Part shown: in pieces, positions 22,387 to 32,901 of the stretch
Position numbering within the stretch: the stretch's first letter is position 1
Layout: each line of letters starts with the position of its first letter
Origin: Lithobates sylvaticus
Lineage: Eukaryota > Chordata > Amphibia > Anura > Ranidae
NCBI GenBank assembly: GCA_028564925.1
Contig: CM053030.1
Coordinates: forward strand, 374,265,445 to 374,329,444
Length of the DNA: 64,000 bases
Reading direction: 5' to 3'
The notes under the pieces: model-generated
What the model saw: only the letters and a program-made list of their open reading frames with translations
Database searches by the model: none
Told to the model about the DNA's origin: nothing
Made by a program: the position numbers and the translations under genes

Positions 22387-22660
22387 GGCAAAGAACTCTC
22401 TGAGGATCTGAAAAAAGAATTGTTGCTCTACATAAAGATGGCTTAGGCTATAAGAAGATTGCCAAGACCCTGAAACTGAGCTGCAGCACGGTGACCAAGA
22501 CCATACATCGGTTTAACAGGACAGGTTCCACTCAGAACAGGCCTCGTCGACCAAAGAAGTTGGGAGCACATGCTCAGAGTCATATCCAGAGATTGTCTTT
22601 GGGAAATAGATGTATGAGTTCTGCCAGCATTGCTGCAGAGGTTGAAGGGGTGGGGGGTCA
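22387..22660 (+). pseudogene. Tc1/mariner transposase N-terminal (paired-like HTH) fragment
   Basis: On the plus strand the sequence reads ELSEDLKK, then DGLGYKKIAKTLKLSCSTVT and RPKKLGAHAQS, the DNA-binding half of a Tc1 transposase, with small disruptions. It lies head-to-head with the C-terminal fragment on the other strand. No 5' inverted repeat precedes it, and the frame dissolves after about 22660. Confidence 0.75.
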
Positions 22661-22724
22661 GCCTGTCAGTAACCTCTTCACTTTTGACATGAGACTAGCA
22701 TGCCTCTAAACATGGATGTTCCGT

Positions 22725-22760
22725 CGTCCAAAAATCTAAGCGTGTGTACGAGGCTTTAGA
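22725..22760. repeat. Possible Harbinger MITE end fragment
   Basis: The phrase AAGCGTGTGTACGAGGCTTTA resembles the right ends of the GYACACACG-type MITEs in this window. No matching left end was found. Confidence 0.35.
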
Positions 22761-22786
22761 CTATACTTCACTAACTTCCTTTAGAC

Positions 22787-23236
22787 CAGGGGTGCGCAAC
22801 CTTTTGAAGAGCGAGGGCCACCTAAGCAACTTGGTAACCGGTCGTGGGACATAATGAGCGGAGCGGGTGCATGGCAGCCCACTCTACTCTATAGAGTCCA
22901 CTCTACTTTTTTTTTTTTTTTGAAGGTAGGCGTTTGTAAACAGACACAAGTCCATTTACATCTGCTACTCCTTAGAGGTGAATGGAGGGACCAATTGGGT
23001 CGGACTGACCATGTGAAAGGGGCCTATGGCTCAGTGCAGGTAACCCTCGGGTGCACTGCTCTGCACCTGCGGATTAGTTTGAAAGCAACCACTGCAGAAC
23101 AGATATGCCCATATATACACTGTGATTGTAGTAATATACTTACTAGAAATAACAGTATTCTATTTTATTCCATCCCAGAGCAGGAGGATGCGGGCCACAT
23201 CAGAGGGCTCTGCGGGCCACTGGTTGGGCACCCCTG
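22787..23236. mobile_element. hAT MITE (CAGGGGTGCGCAACC family)
   Basis: The ends are CAGGGGTGCGCAACC and GGTTGGGCACCCCTG. The flanks CTTTAGAC and CATTAGAC form an 8-bp duplication with one or two differences. It is 450 bp and non-coding; the 136-codon frame crosses the element boundary and a poly-T run and is not a gene. Confidence 0.8.
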
Positions 23237-23330
23237 CATTAGACCATGCACGATATCTGCATGATCATTTTTTATTTTTTTGCCTTTTCAGGTTATCCCT
23301 CTGTCAATTTTCTAATATTGCGAGCTAGTA

Positions 23331-23825
23331 TTAAAGCGGTTGTATACCCGTTTTTAGTCTGTTTTTTTTTCAAACTACCTGCAAGACAAAGTCATAATGA
23401 GCTAGTATGACTAGCATACTAGCTCATTATGCATCACTTACCTTAGATCGGGGCCCCCGACGGCGTCCTCTTCTCCCCCTCCGGCCGCATCCATCTCTCC
23501 ACAGATACCCTTCCGGGTATCGCCGCTCCGGCCAATCACAGCACCGCTGCGGCGCTGTGATTGGCCAGTGCGGTGAGGACGTCGCTCCGCGCATGCGCGT
23601 GGGACACTTCAACTGCGGTGAGCCGCAATTGTGAATGGGGATTAACCCTGTAAATGCACCGTTGTCTACAGCGCGCATGCGCCGTAGACAACGTTGTAAA
23701 ACGTTCTTTGCAAATATCTCCTAAACCGTGCAGGTTTAGGAGATATTTCTTGTACCTACAGGTAAGCCTTAATCTAGGCTTACCTGTAGGTGCAAGTTGA
23801 ATTTAAGGGTATACAACCGCTTTAA
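23331..23825. mobile_element. TTAAAG-type MITE, copy 2
   Basis: The ends are TTAAAGCGGTTGTATACCC and GGGTATACAACCGCTTTAA, perfectly inverted, so this copy looks young. The internal palindromes AGCTAGTATGACTAGCATAC, CTCCTAAACC/GGTTTAGGAG and TACCTACAGGTAAGCC are intact. It lies in reverse orientation to copies 1 and 3. Confidence 0.85.
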
Positions 23826-24144
23826 ATTGACAAATATATGCAACCTTTAGAAAATGCACATCCTGTCGTCGTTCAGTAATAGATTTAATGCATCAACACC
23901 ATTATATTACCTTATTGCTCTCCATTAAAAGTGTGGATATTTCCAAAAGATACAATCTTTATGCTCTAGCAATGGCTTACTCCATACTTCCAAAAATTAA
24001 TATACCTACTTAGTATCAGATCTACACTATTAGCTTGGAAGCACATCCTTTCTAAAACGAAAGATATTGAGAATGGGTCTAGAGTTCTAATACCAACAGG
24101 AGGAATAAATTATTGCAGAATACGCCTATCTGTAGATGAATGGC
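23826..24144 (+). pseudogene. L1/Tx1-type LINE ORF2 C-terminal region, upstream piece
   Basis: A decayed coding stretch with scattered reading fragments such as YSILPKI and ILIPTGGINYCRIRL. It continues beyond the nested TTAA element into the 25.1-kb piece and is recognised mainly through that downstream continuation. Confidence 0.55.
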
Positions 24145-25114
24145 TTAACCACTTCAATACAGGGCACCTATACCCCTTTCCTGCCCAGGACAATTTTGAG
24201 CTTTCAGCGCTGTCGCACTTTGAATGACAATTGCGCGGTCATGCTACACTGTACCCAAACTAAATTTTTATAATTTTGTTCCCACAAATAGAGCTTTCTT
24301 TTGGTGGTATTTGATCACCTCTGCGGTTTTTATTTTTTGCTAAACAAATAAAAAAAAGACTTCTGTTATAAAATTTTGTAAATAAGTAAGTTTTCTCTTT
24401 CACTGATGGGCACTGATAAGGCGGCACTGACGGGCACCGATATGGTGGCACTGACAATGGGCACTGATATGCGACACTGATGGGCACTGGTAGGCGGCAC
24501 TGATGGGTGGCACTGATATGCAGAACTGATGGGCATTGACAGGCGGCACTGGTGGGCACAGGCGACACTGATGGGCACTAAAAGGATGAAATGATGGGTA
24601 CTTATGGGTGCCACTGATAGGCGGCACTGATGGGCACTGATAGGTGGCACTTAAGGGCATTGATACGTCGCACTGATGGGCACTGATACACGGCACTGAT
24701 ATGAGGCACTAATGGGCATCCCTGGTGGCACTGGCAGTGGTAGGCATTGTCAGTGGGCACTGATTGGCAGCTGCCTGGGCATTGATTGACAGCTGCCTGG
24801 GCACAGATGTGCATTTCCCTGGGGGTCTGGGGGGGGGGGGCAAACCTGGTGGTCCAGTGTGATGGCATCCCTGGTGGTCCTGGGAATTTTTTTTATTAGT
24901 AATGGTGGCGATCTGCGATTTTTATCATGACTGCGACATTATGGCAGACACATCGGACACTTTTGACACTATTTTGGGACCATTGTCATTTATACAGCGA
25001 TCAGTGCTATAAAAATGCACTGATTACTGTGTAAATGACACTGGCAGGGAAAAGGTTAAACACTAGGGGGCGATCAAGGGGTTAAGTGTGTCCTAGGGAG
25101 TGATTCTAACTGTG
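24145..25114. mobile_element. TTAA-flanked piggyBac-like MITE nested in LINE
   Basis: It starts TTAACCACTTCAATACAGGG, as the 6948 copy does, and contains AATAGAGCTTTCTTTTGGTG and GACTGCGACATTATGGCAGA. The right terminus is not clearly preserved. It interrupts the LINE fragment and contains its own minisatellite. Confidence 0.65.
24400..24770. repeat. Internal minisatellite, GGCACTGATGGGCACTGATA type
   Basis: About 16-20 imperfect copies of a roughly 20-24 bp unit made of GGCACTGAT and GGGCACTGATAG words. The Cys/His/Pro-rich frames on the minus strand are translations of this repeat and not zinc-finger proteins. Confidence 0.9.
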
Positions 25115-25967
25115 GACGGATCAATGGAAGAAAGCCATTCAAATGTCTAGTAAATCTTTGTCTTGAATCGAACACTGAGACAACACACAAAAAATAGCGA
25201 ATAGATGGTATTTGATTCCATACAAAATATCAAAAATATACCCCTTTACATCTGACCTATGTTGGAGATGTAATGAACAGACAGGCAACCTTTTGCACAT
25301 CTTATGGAGCTGTAAAAGAAAACAGAGCTTTTGGAAATCAGTAGCATCCTTCATAGCAGTAGAAATCTAACCAAGCTTACTCCCGCTACAGCCTTAACAT
25401 ACAGTACAATTGTAATTTATACATTAATAGCTGCAAGGCTCACAATAACTAGCCTATTGGCACCAAATTTATCGACTGATAAACAGATTAAATATTCAAG
25501 CACAGTATGAACTGATGCAAGCTTATAAAAACTACTCCACCATTACATTAAAAAAAAAAAGAAAAAAGGTATACCTGGTTATCTCATCCTAGAGCATCTA
25601 ATTACTTAAAGGAGTGTAATTTGTAACTTTATCTCTAAGTTGAAAGTAACCCGAATTCTCATATGAGTTTATTTTTAATGTAGATTATCATCTTGGACCT
25701 GCCTTTTTTTATTTATTTTTTTTCCCTTCTCAATTTAAGTTTTGAATTTATCTGGATGCAACTATCTAGTTACCTTGATGTCCAGTCCGTGCCTACAGTT
25801 TGAACCCATTAGGGGTAGGCAGGTCTGGGATATCAAGAGTTACAATATAAATACGCAACAACCTTTCTAACTTACCATAACTATTCTTACTATTATTGAT
25901 TAAAATATATAACAATTTGTATTGTTACTTATTATATTTCAATAAAAAATTATTGTAAAAAAAAAAA
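25115..25967 (+). pseudogene. L1/Tx1-type LINE 3' end
   Basis: It encodes a decayed ORF2 C-terminus: RWYLIPYKI-like text, then CWRCNEQTGNLLHILWSC, the Cys/His motif at the end of L1-type ORF2 proteins. A 3' UTR follows, ending CAATAAAAAATTATTGT with a poly-A tail at 25957-25967. There are several stop codons and frame changes. The 5' part is interrupted by the nested MITE above. Confidence 0.75.
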
Positions 25968-26128
25968 AGTGGATGTTTGTTTATGTAGCTTGAGTGACTA
26001 GGCCCTGGTAACTACAAGGGCCCATGAAGATCAAAGATACTTTTTTCCTATTCAGGAGCTTCTTATCACCTCTTTATTACTGCACAAGTAACATTATTAG
26101 CACAGGATACATGTATACAAATGTATAG

Positions 26129-26631
26129 TTAAAGTGGAGTTCCACCCACTTTTACAACTCTTCAGCATCCCTCACTAAACTGTGCACTGTAAACAAATTG
26201 GATATTTTTTTTATTTTTTTTTTCAACACAGACTGTATATCTGCTGTATTCATTTTTCACTTCCTCCTCCCTGGCCGTGGCCCATCGCATCATTTCCTGT
26301 TTGCAATGCCTCCTGGGAAGGGGCAGCAACTTCCTCTCAAACTGCCGTTGCTATGGAAACCTGACCTGAAACCTATTACACTGCTTATGCTGCACTTAGC
26401 ATGTACGAGATCTGCAAGGATGAGATCCAGGAAGAAATACAGTCTGGCTTCAGATGCCCACACTTAAGATGGCCACGGCCTGCTGCAAGTTTATAAAATA
26501 ACAAACTACTGCTAAAAACTAACAAAACAGACCTTAGTTTACAGACTAACTTTACTAGAATACATTAAGCTTGTGTATTATAGGGGTATTTTTATTTAAA
26601 AAGTATAATTTCGGCCGGAACACCGCTTTAA
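26129..26631. mobile_element. TTAAAG-type MITE (GGAGTTCCACCC subfamily)
   Basis: The left end is TTAAAGTGGAGTTCCACCC and the right end is CCGGAACACCGCTTTAA, with TTAA borders. It is 503 bp and non-coding. Confidence 0.75.
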
Positions 26632-26741
26632 GAAAAGATTTTGCATCCAGTAAAATTGTTGTTTACTTATGGGTAACTGCAAAGTTACTGCCATCTGCTG
26701 GTTACAAAATAAATGTACCTGGTACTGTACACAGCGCTGTT

Positions 26742-27305
26742 TTAAAGCGGTTCTGCACACATGTTTTTTTTTTTTTTTACATTTTAAAATTACTACCATT
26801 CTAACATCATACTCACTTTTAATAGCGCTTTGCGGTATCCAGGTCCGTTTTTATTTCAAATCGCCACTTTATAAAATCTTCCACGTGAGTTTTCATTTTG
26901 CTTGTGGGCATTTGAAGCCCACAAGCAATCACTACCTTGTTCCATTCGATTTGAACTACCAGCATTCCTTGCTGGTTCCCGCGCATACTCACTGGCAACA
27001 GCGCCAAGCAGCGTAAACCTCTATGGTACCGTCGTTCAAATCACACGAGATTTTGCTTCGGCTAGGCGCACTGACTCCTGGGATGAATTACACGAGTTCC
27101 CAGGAGACAGTGCGGCGATCAACGGAAATGATGCTGATTCCTGCACAAATCCCGCTCAAAGCCGCAGGGACAGAACAGTAGGACCACAAACCCCAGCATA
27201 TATCTAAAGGTAGGAGGAAAAAAAAAAAACGGCCATTGCGTACTCTTTTCAGCATGTAAAAAGGAATAACATTAAGTTAGAAAAGTGTGTACAGAACCGC
27301 TTTAA
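26742..27305. mobile_element. TTAAAG-type MITE (GCGGTTCTGCACAC subfamily)
   Basis: The ends are TTAAAGCGGTTCTGCACAC and GTGTACAGAACCGCTTTAA, inverted, with TTAA borders. It is 564 bp, and internal inverted arms sit around GGGCATTTGAAGCCC. The 101- and 115-codon frames have no known domain. Confidence 0.8.
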
Positions 27306-28127
27306 GTATACAACCTCATTGAAAGCAATGGGATCCGGATATTAAAAAAACTGTTCTGGGAGGGGAGGAGGCGGAGCAGCCAGCGACAGACATGTCCAGC
27401 TGAAGTTCTACATCTCTTGGGACTCCTCGGCTGATAAAGACACCCGCAAGGCATAGTAAACTCTAAAATAGTATAAAAAACAAGCTGTATCGGCTGATAT
27501 CAGGGTGGTATGCTGATCGTCCTTAGTAGGTGGACTGACTAGCGTTGTGTCCTGTCCCCTTCCCCTACGCGCGTCGATACAAGGGGTTAATTCGTATCTT
27601 CCTCAGGGGGTAATTACCACCCTGATATCAGCCGCTACAGCTTTTTTACAGGTTCCAATGCGTGTATTGACCAAGCCTAATCAGCAAGGTCACACGCTCT
27701 AAGGTGAGCGGCCATTACCTGGGGGGAACACCTGAGTGCACACGCAGCACCTTAATATTGGATTGATATCACAGCAACCACCGAATCGCATGGATTACAT
27801 TGGAGCACTTTTGAACTTTTTTTGATTGCACAGCACATTGTGGCACTTTTTTCTCACATATATATATATTACATATATATATTTTTTATAATGATTTTTA
27901 TAGTTTGGTTCACCATTATATTTCACTCCTCATTATATTGATTGCTTTTTTTTTCTCACCATATGGACGTTTTATCATATCCTGCATGAAAGCACACTAT
28001 TTGGAATATTGTATGTATTTTAGCATGTTATCACTTTATTACTGTTGTTATATAGCACATTTTTCGTTTCACTATTTGGATTTTAAGTTTGAAAGCGCAG
28101 CGTACTTTAGAATATTTCAGTTCCCTC
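27306..28127. other. Possible LINE 5' region with a 29-bp inverted repeat
   Basis: It includes GGGAGGAGGCGGAGCAGCC at about 27360, reminiscent of L1-type 5' ends, and inverted arms at 27482-27510 and 27615-27643 (GCTGATATCAGGGTGGTA and complement) around a 100-bp loop. A TA/AT-rich stretch follows at 27858-27880. No protein is supported before the L1 ORF1 text begins near 28128. Confidence 0.4.
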
Positions 28128-29459
28128 AGGATGCCTATAATGACTCTCACTGTGAATACAGCCCCACCTCACAAGAAAAACAAACAGATTCCCTACATCC
28201 AAATATTTTGAGACAAATAGAAAAAATGTTACAGAAAGCCTTAAAGAGGAAGTAAACCCTCTTTTACAACTTTAGCTTACAGGTAAGCCTATATTAAGGC
28301 TTACCTGTAGCTAACAGGGATATCTCCTAAACCTGCACGGTTTAGGAGATATACCTGTATTTGCATGTGCCGACGTCATGCGGCACATGCGCACTAGCGA
28401 CAACTGAAGCATCGGCGCTATATGCCGATGCTTCAGTTGTTATATGCTGCTCTCGTGCGCATGCGCGTGACATCATTGCGGCTCCGGCAAATCACAGCGC
28501 CGCAGCCGCGATACCCGGAAGTCACTCCGGGAGAAGATGTCGGCGATCGGAGGGGGAAAAGAGGACCGATGCCGAGGCTTCGATTTCAGGTAAGTGATGC
28601 ATAATTAGCTAGTATGCTATGCATACTAGCTAATTATGCCTTTGTCTTGCAGGTTTTTTTTTTTTTTTTTTCGATTTTTTTTCAAGAGGGTTTACTTCCT
28701 CTTTAAAGCAGACCCCTGACTATATAACTGAAAGTCTCACAAAAGAAATCCGTGAGTTAGGCCAGCGCGCTTCTGACCTAGAAATCAGAGTGGATGACAT
28801 GGAAACAAATGTACTGTCCCGTGATAATGAACTAGAGACTCTTAAGGAAGAAAACCTTATTCTGCAAACACGCTTAGAGGACTTTGCAAATAGAGCATGC
28901 AGATCGAATCTTTGTATATGAGGAATACCTGAGACTATTGTTGACCTTTATTCTACTATGACCGCACTTTTCCAAGAACTACTACCGTCAATCCCGGTTG
29001 ATCGTTTGGAGATGGATAGGATTCACAGAGCTTTAACACCATGCAAACCAAAAGGTCCCCTTCGTGATATTATTGTGAAATTTCACTTCTATCGCACCAA
29101 AGAAAAACTCATGGCTGCAGCTAGAGGAAAAGATTCCCTCATCTTTAAAGATCATCCTTATCAGCTTTTTGCTGACCTTTCCCCAATTTCTGTGGCTAAA
29201 TGACGTGCAACGGAAACCCTTACTTCATAATCGACAGCAACGCCAGATTCCTTTTCAATGGGGATTCCCATTTTCTATCCGCTTTACCTATCGAGGTGTC
29301 AAACATTCATGTAGATCCTCAGATGAACTACAAAACACTCCTACATCTTATTGAAAGATCTTCAACTAGCCCTCGTCGACGCACAACATCCAGCTCCCCT
29401 CAAGAATCTCAAGAATCCTCCAAATCTGAAAAATATAGAGGCCAACAAAATTCCTCTAA
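28128..29459 (+). pseudogene. L1 ORF1p-like (RNA-binding, coiled-coil) pseudogene
   Basis: ORF1p is the nucleic-acid chaperone of L1. The frame shows a coiled-coil stretch (LTKEIRELGQRASDLEIRVD, then LETLKEENLILQTRLEDFAN), followed by the RRM-like region with MDRIHRALTPCKPKGPLRDI and KFHFYRTKEKLMAAARGK, and the C-terminal domain starting YQLFADLSPIS. A stop follows the CRSNLCI segment, and the frame shifts after SPISVAK. A 466-bp MITE interrupts the N-terminal part, and a 1.86-kb foldback cuts the C-terminal part. Confidence 0.85.
28241..28706. mobile_element. TTAAAG-type MITE, copy 3 (inside L1 ORF1)
   Basis: The ends are TTAAAGAGGAAGTAAACCC and GGGTTTACTTCCTCTTTAA, perfect inverted repeats. 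The internal palindromes are CTTACAGGTAAGCC/GGCTTACCTGTAG, CTCCTAAACC/GGTTTAGGAG and AGCTAGTATGCTATGCATAC. TTAA sites lie at 28241-28244 and 28703-28706. L1 coding sequence resumes directly after it. Confidence 0.88.
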
Positions 29460-31322
29460 GGCCGCGTACACACGAGCGGACTTTCCCGCGGGATTGTCTT
29501 TTTCCTGCCAAAAGTCCGGCGGACTAAGTTTTAAGTTCAGACTTTAAATTGTCCGCTGGACTCCCACTGTCTGTGTGCTAGTCCGCGGGACTTTTGAAAT
29601 GAACGGACTTGCCGACACACGATCGGAAAGTCTGTTCATTTGGAACATGACTGCGGGTAGACGGGACTAGCGAAGGCAGTGAATGCCGCCGCCCTAGCCC
29701 CGTCACCTGGCACGGATTTAAAGGGAATCCCTACGCCGAAAAAACGGCGTGGGGGTCCCCCCCAAATCCATCTCAGACCCTTATCCGAGCACGCAGCCCG
29801 GCTGGCCAGGAAAGGGGGTGGGGATGAGCGAGTGCCCCCCCCCTCCTGAGCCGTACCAGGCCGCGTGCCCTCAACATGAGGGGTGCCTTGGGGAAAGGTG
29901 TAAAAGTGTAAATAAAAAAAACAATTTTTGTAAAATATTTGATTGCACAGGTCCAGGGGTCTTCTTCCGTCTTGGGGGGTCTTCTCGCCGGACTCCTCCG
30001 CCCTCTTCTGCTCTTTTACCTAGCTCTTTCACGAGCAGAGGAGCCCGGATTTCTTCTTCGCCGTCGTCTGGGGGTCTCGTTCCGCCTTCGGGGGTCTCTT
30101 CTTTTCTTGCCGCTGTCGCCGCCTTCTGCGCCATCTTCTTCTTCTTCCTCTTCTGACTCTTCTTCTTCTTCCTCCTCTGGCCGGAATGGCAGAGACACGC
30201 AGTGTTGTGACTTATATAGGGACAAGGGGCGGGGTCACATGCTCATGTCACATGGTGACCCCGCCCCCATATGATGTCACAGTCCCGGAGGATGCTGGGA
30301 CTGTGACATCATATGGGGGCGGGGTCACCATGTGACATGAGCGTGTGACCCCGCCCCTTGTCCCTATATAAGTCACAACACCGTGTGTCTCTGCCATTCC
30401 GGCCAGAGAGAGCGACGAGTCAGAAGAAGAGACCCCGGAAGACCCCCGAATGTGGAACGAGACCCCCAGACGGCGACGACGAAGAAGAAAGCCGGGTTCC
30501 TCCGCTCATGAAAGAGCTAGGTAAAAGAGCAGAAGAGAGCGGAGTCCGGCGAGAAGACCCCCCAAGAAGGAAGAAGACCCCCGGAGCTGTGCAATAAAAT
30601 ATTTTAAAAAATTGTGTGTTTTTTTTTTTTTATTTACACCTTAGGTGAATGGGTAGGGGTACATCGTACCCCATACTCATTCACATAGGGTGGGGGGCCG
30701 GGATCTGGGGGCCCCTTTATTAAAGGGGTCTCCCAGATTCCGATAAGCCCCCCGCCCGCAGACCTCGACAACCAACTGCCAGGGTTGTCTCCTCATCAAC
30801 ATGGGGACAAGGTGCTTTGGGGTGGGGGGGCCGCAGGGCCCCCCTTTCCCCAGGGCACCCCCCATGTTGAGGGCACGCGGCCTGGTACGGCTCAGGAGGG
30901 GGGGCGCTCGCTCGTCCCCGCCCCCTTTCCTGGCCATCCGGGCTGCGTGCTCGGATAAGGGTCTGAGATGGATTTGGGGGGGACCCCCACGCCGTTTTTT
31001 TGGCGTAGGGATTCCCCTTTAAATCCATGCCAGGTGACGGGGCTAGCGCGGCGGCATACACTGCCTTCGCTAGTCCCGTCTACCTGCAGTCACGTTCTAA
31101 ATGAACGGACTTTCCAATCGTGTGTCGGCAAGTTCGTTCATTTCAAAAGTCCCGCGGACTAGCACACAGACAGTGGGAGTCCAGCGGACAATTTAAAGTC
31201 TGAACTTAAAACTTAGTCCGCCGGAGTTCGTTCATTTCAAAAGTCCCGCAGACTTTTTCCCGTGGATTGTCCGGGCGTGTGTGGACAATCCCGCCGGAAA
31301 GTCCGAGCATGTGTACGTCGCA
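29460..31322. mobile_element. 1.86-kb Harbinger-like foldback element
   Basis: The two arms are inverted copies meeting near 30291 (CACAGTCCC / GGGACTGTG). The left arm is about 826 bp and the right arm about 1,026 bp. The ends are GGCCGCGTACACACGAGCGG and, complemented, TGCGACGTACACATGCTCGG. TAA is present on both sides (29457-29459 and 31323-31325), as in PIF/Harbinger. The arms hold purine-rich text that translates to Glu/Arg-rich frames on either strand, with no known domain and mirrored in both arms. I do not call a gene. Confidence 0.75.
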
Positions 31323-31924
31323 TAAGAGAAGTCAATTCAATTCTCCTGATATAGATCCTGTAGACACAATGGACTGAATGACTTTCACTCCTCATCTTGA
31401 AGCGTATTCAATCTTAAGGCTTGCCTTTCCTTGGTCACTAAGTAATTTACCACCTTTAGTATAATCTGACTAAATATATTTAAAATAATACTGTTCTATT
31501 AAGTTTTGAACTTCCCCCCTTTTAGCCCCAGATAAACATATTTTATGTTTTATCTATTTACCCCCTTTCTTCCTCCCCTTCCCCTCCCTTTTCTGTATAT
31601 AGATCTAGGCTGTTGGGGTCTCAAGAGATTGTCACTGCTCCCCCCTATCTTTCTGTCCTAGGATAAACCTCCATTCTGACCTATTATTGAAGGACCTCCT
31701 CGGATAGATACTAGGCCTCTGAGTTAGCATTTTTTTTACGCACTCAGTACACCACCTTTTTTACTTTTCTTATTCACACAATTTACTTACTATTATTGGA
31801 CTATATGACTCTTACTCTCTCTTTCTTCCTCTTTATTCTGTCTCTACTCCCCTCTTGGTTCTGCCCCCCCCCCCGGGGTAATTGTAGACACAATCTATGA
31901 ATGCAGTATACTACAATATTTCCA

Positions 31925-32901
31925 TTAACCACTTCCCGACCGGCGCACGACGATGTACGTCGACAGAATGGCACGGGCAGGCATAAGGGCGTACAGGGAC
32001 GTCCCCTTTAAGATGCCGCCATGCCATCGAGCGCGCGCCAGTAGGGACACCCGTGAGTCTGGTCACGGTTCCCGCGGACTCGATCGCCGCGGGGATACCC
32101 GCAATTGTCTCACGGGAAGGCTGAACGGGGAGATGCTTAAATAAACAGCATCTCCCCGTTCTGCCTAGCAACTAGTGACGCTGATCTCTGCTCCCTGTGA
32201 TTGGAGCAGAGATCAGCATTTGCTAGCTCACAGCCTCGCCCCCCCACAGTTAGAAACACGCCTCTAGGAACACTTAATCCCTACACTGCCACCTAGTGGT
32301 TAACCCCTTCACTGCCAGTGTCATTTACACAGGAATCAGTACATTTAAATAGCACTGATTGCTGTATAAATGACAATGGTCCCAAAAATGTGTCAAAAAT
32401 GTCCGATGTGTCCGCCATAATGTCGCAGTCACAATAAAAATCGCTGATCGCCGCCATTACTAGTAAAAAAAAAAATTATTAATAAAAATGCTATAAAACT
32501 ATCCCCTATTTTGTAAACGCTATAACTTCTGCGCAAACCAATCAATGTACGCTTATTGCGATTTTTTTTTTTTTTTTACCAAAAATTTGTAGAAGAATAC
32601 GTATGGGCCTAAACTGAGGAAAAAAAATTTTTTTTTTATATTATATTTTTGGGGGATATTTATTATAGCAAAAAGTAAATAATTGTCGCTCTTTTTTTGT
32701 TTATAGCGCAAAAAATAAAAACCGCAGGGGCGATCAAATACCACCAAAAGAAAGCTCTATTTGTGGGAAAAAAGGACATCAATTTTGTTTGGGAGTCACG
32801 TCGCACGACCACGCAATTGTCAGTTAAAGCGACGCAGTGCCGAATCTCAAAAAGGGGTCTGGTCTTAAGCCAGCAAAATGGTCCGGTCTGAAAGTAGTTA
32901 A
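31925..32901 (+). mobile_element. TTAACCACTT MITE family, copy in L1
   Basis: It starts TTAACCACTTCCCGACCGGC and ends GTCTGAAAGTAGTTAA, about 977 bp, with all family blocks in the same order as 9769-10780. It sits between L1 ORF1 and the ORF2 start. Confidence 0.85.

Noticed and set aside
24260-24868. Several Cys/His/Pro-rich minus-strand frames resembling zinc-finger text
   Set aside because: The spacing of Cys and His follows the GGCACTGATGGGCACTGATA tandem repeat, and three frames give similar text.
29871-30597. Glu/Arg-rich frames on both strands suggesting a nuclear protein
   Set aside because: They lie in the inverted arms of a foldback element, mirrored on opposite strands, without a recognisable domain.
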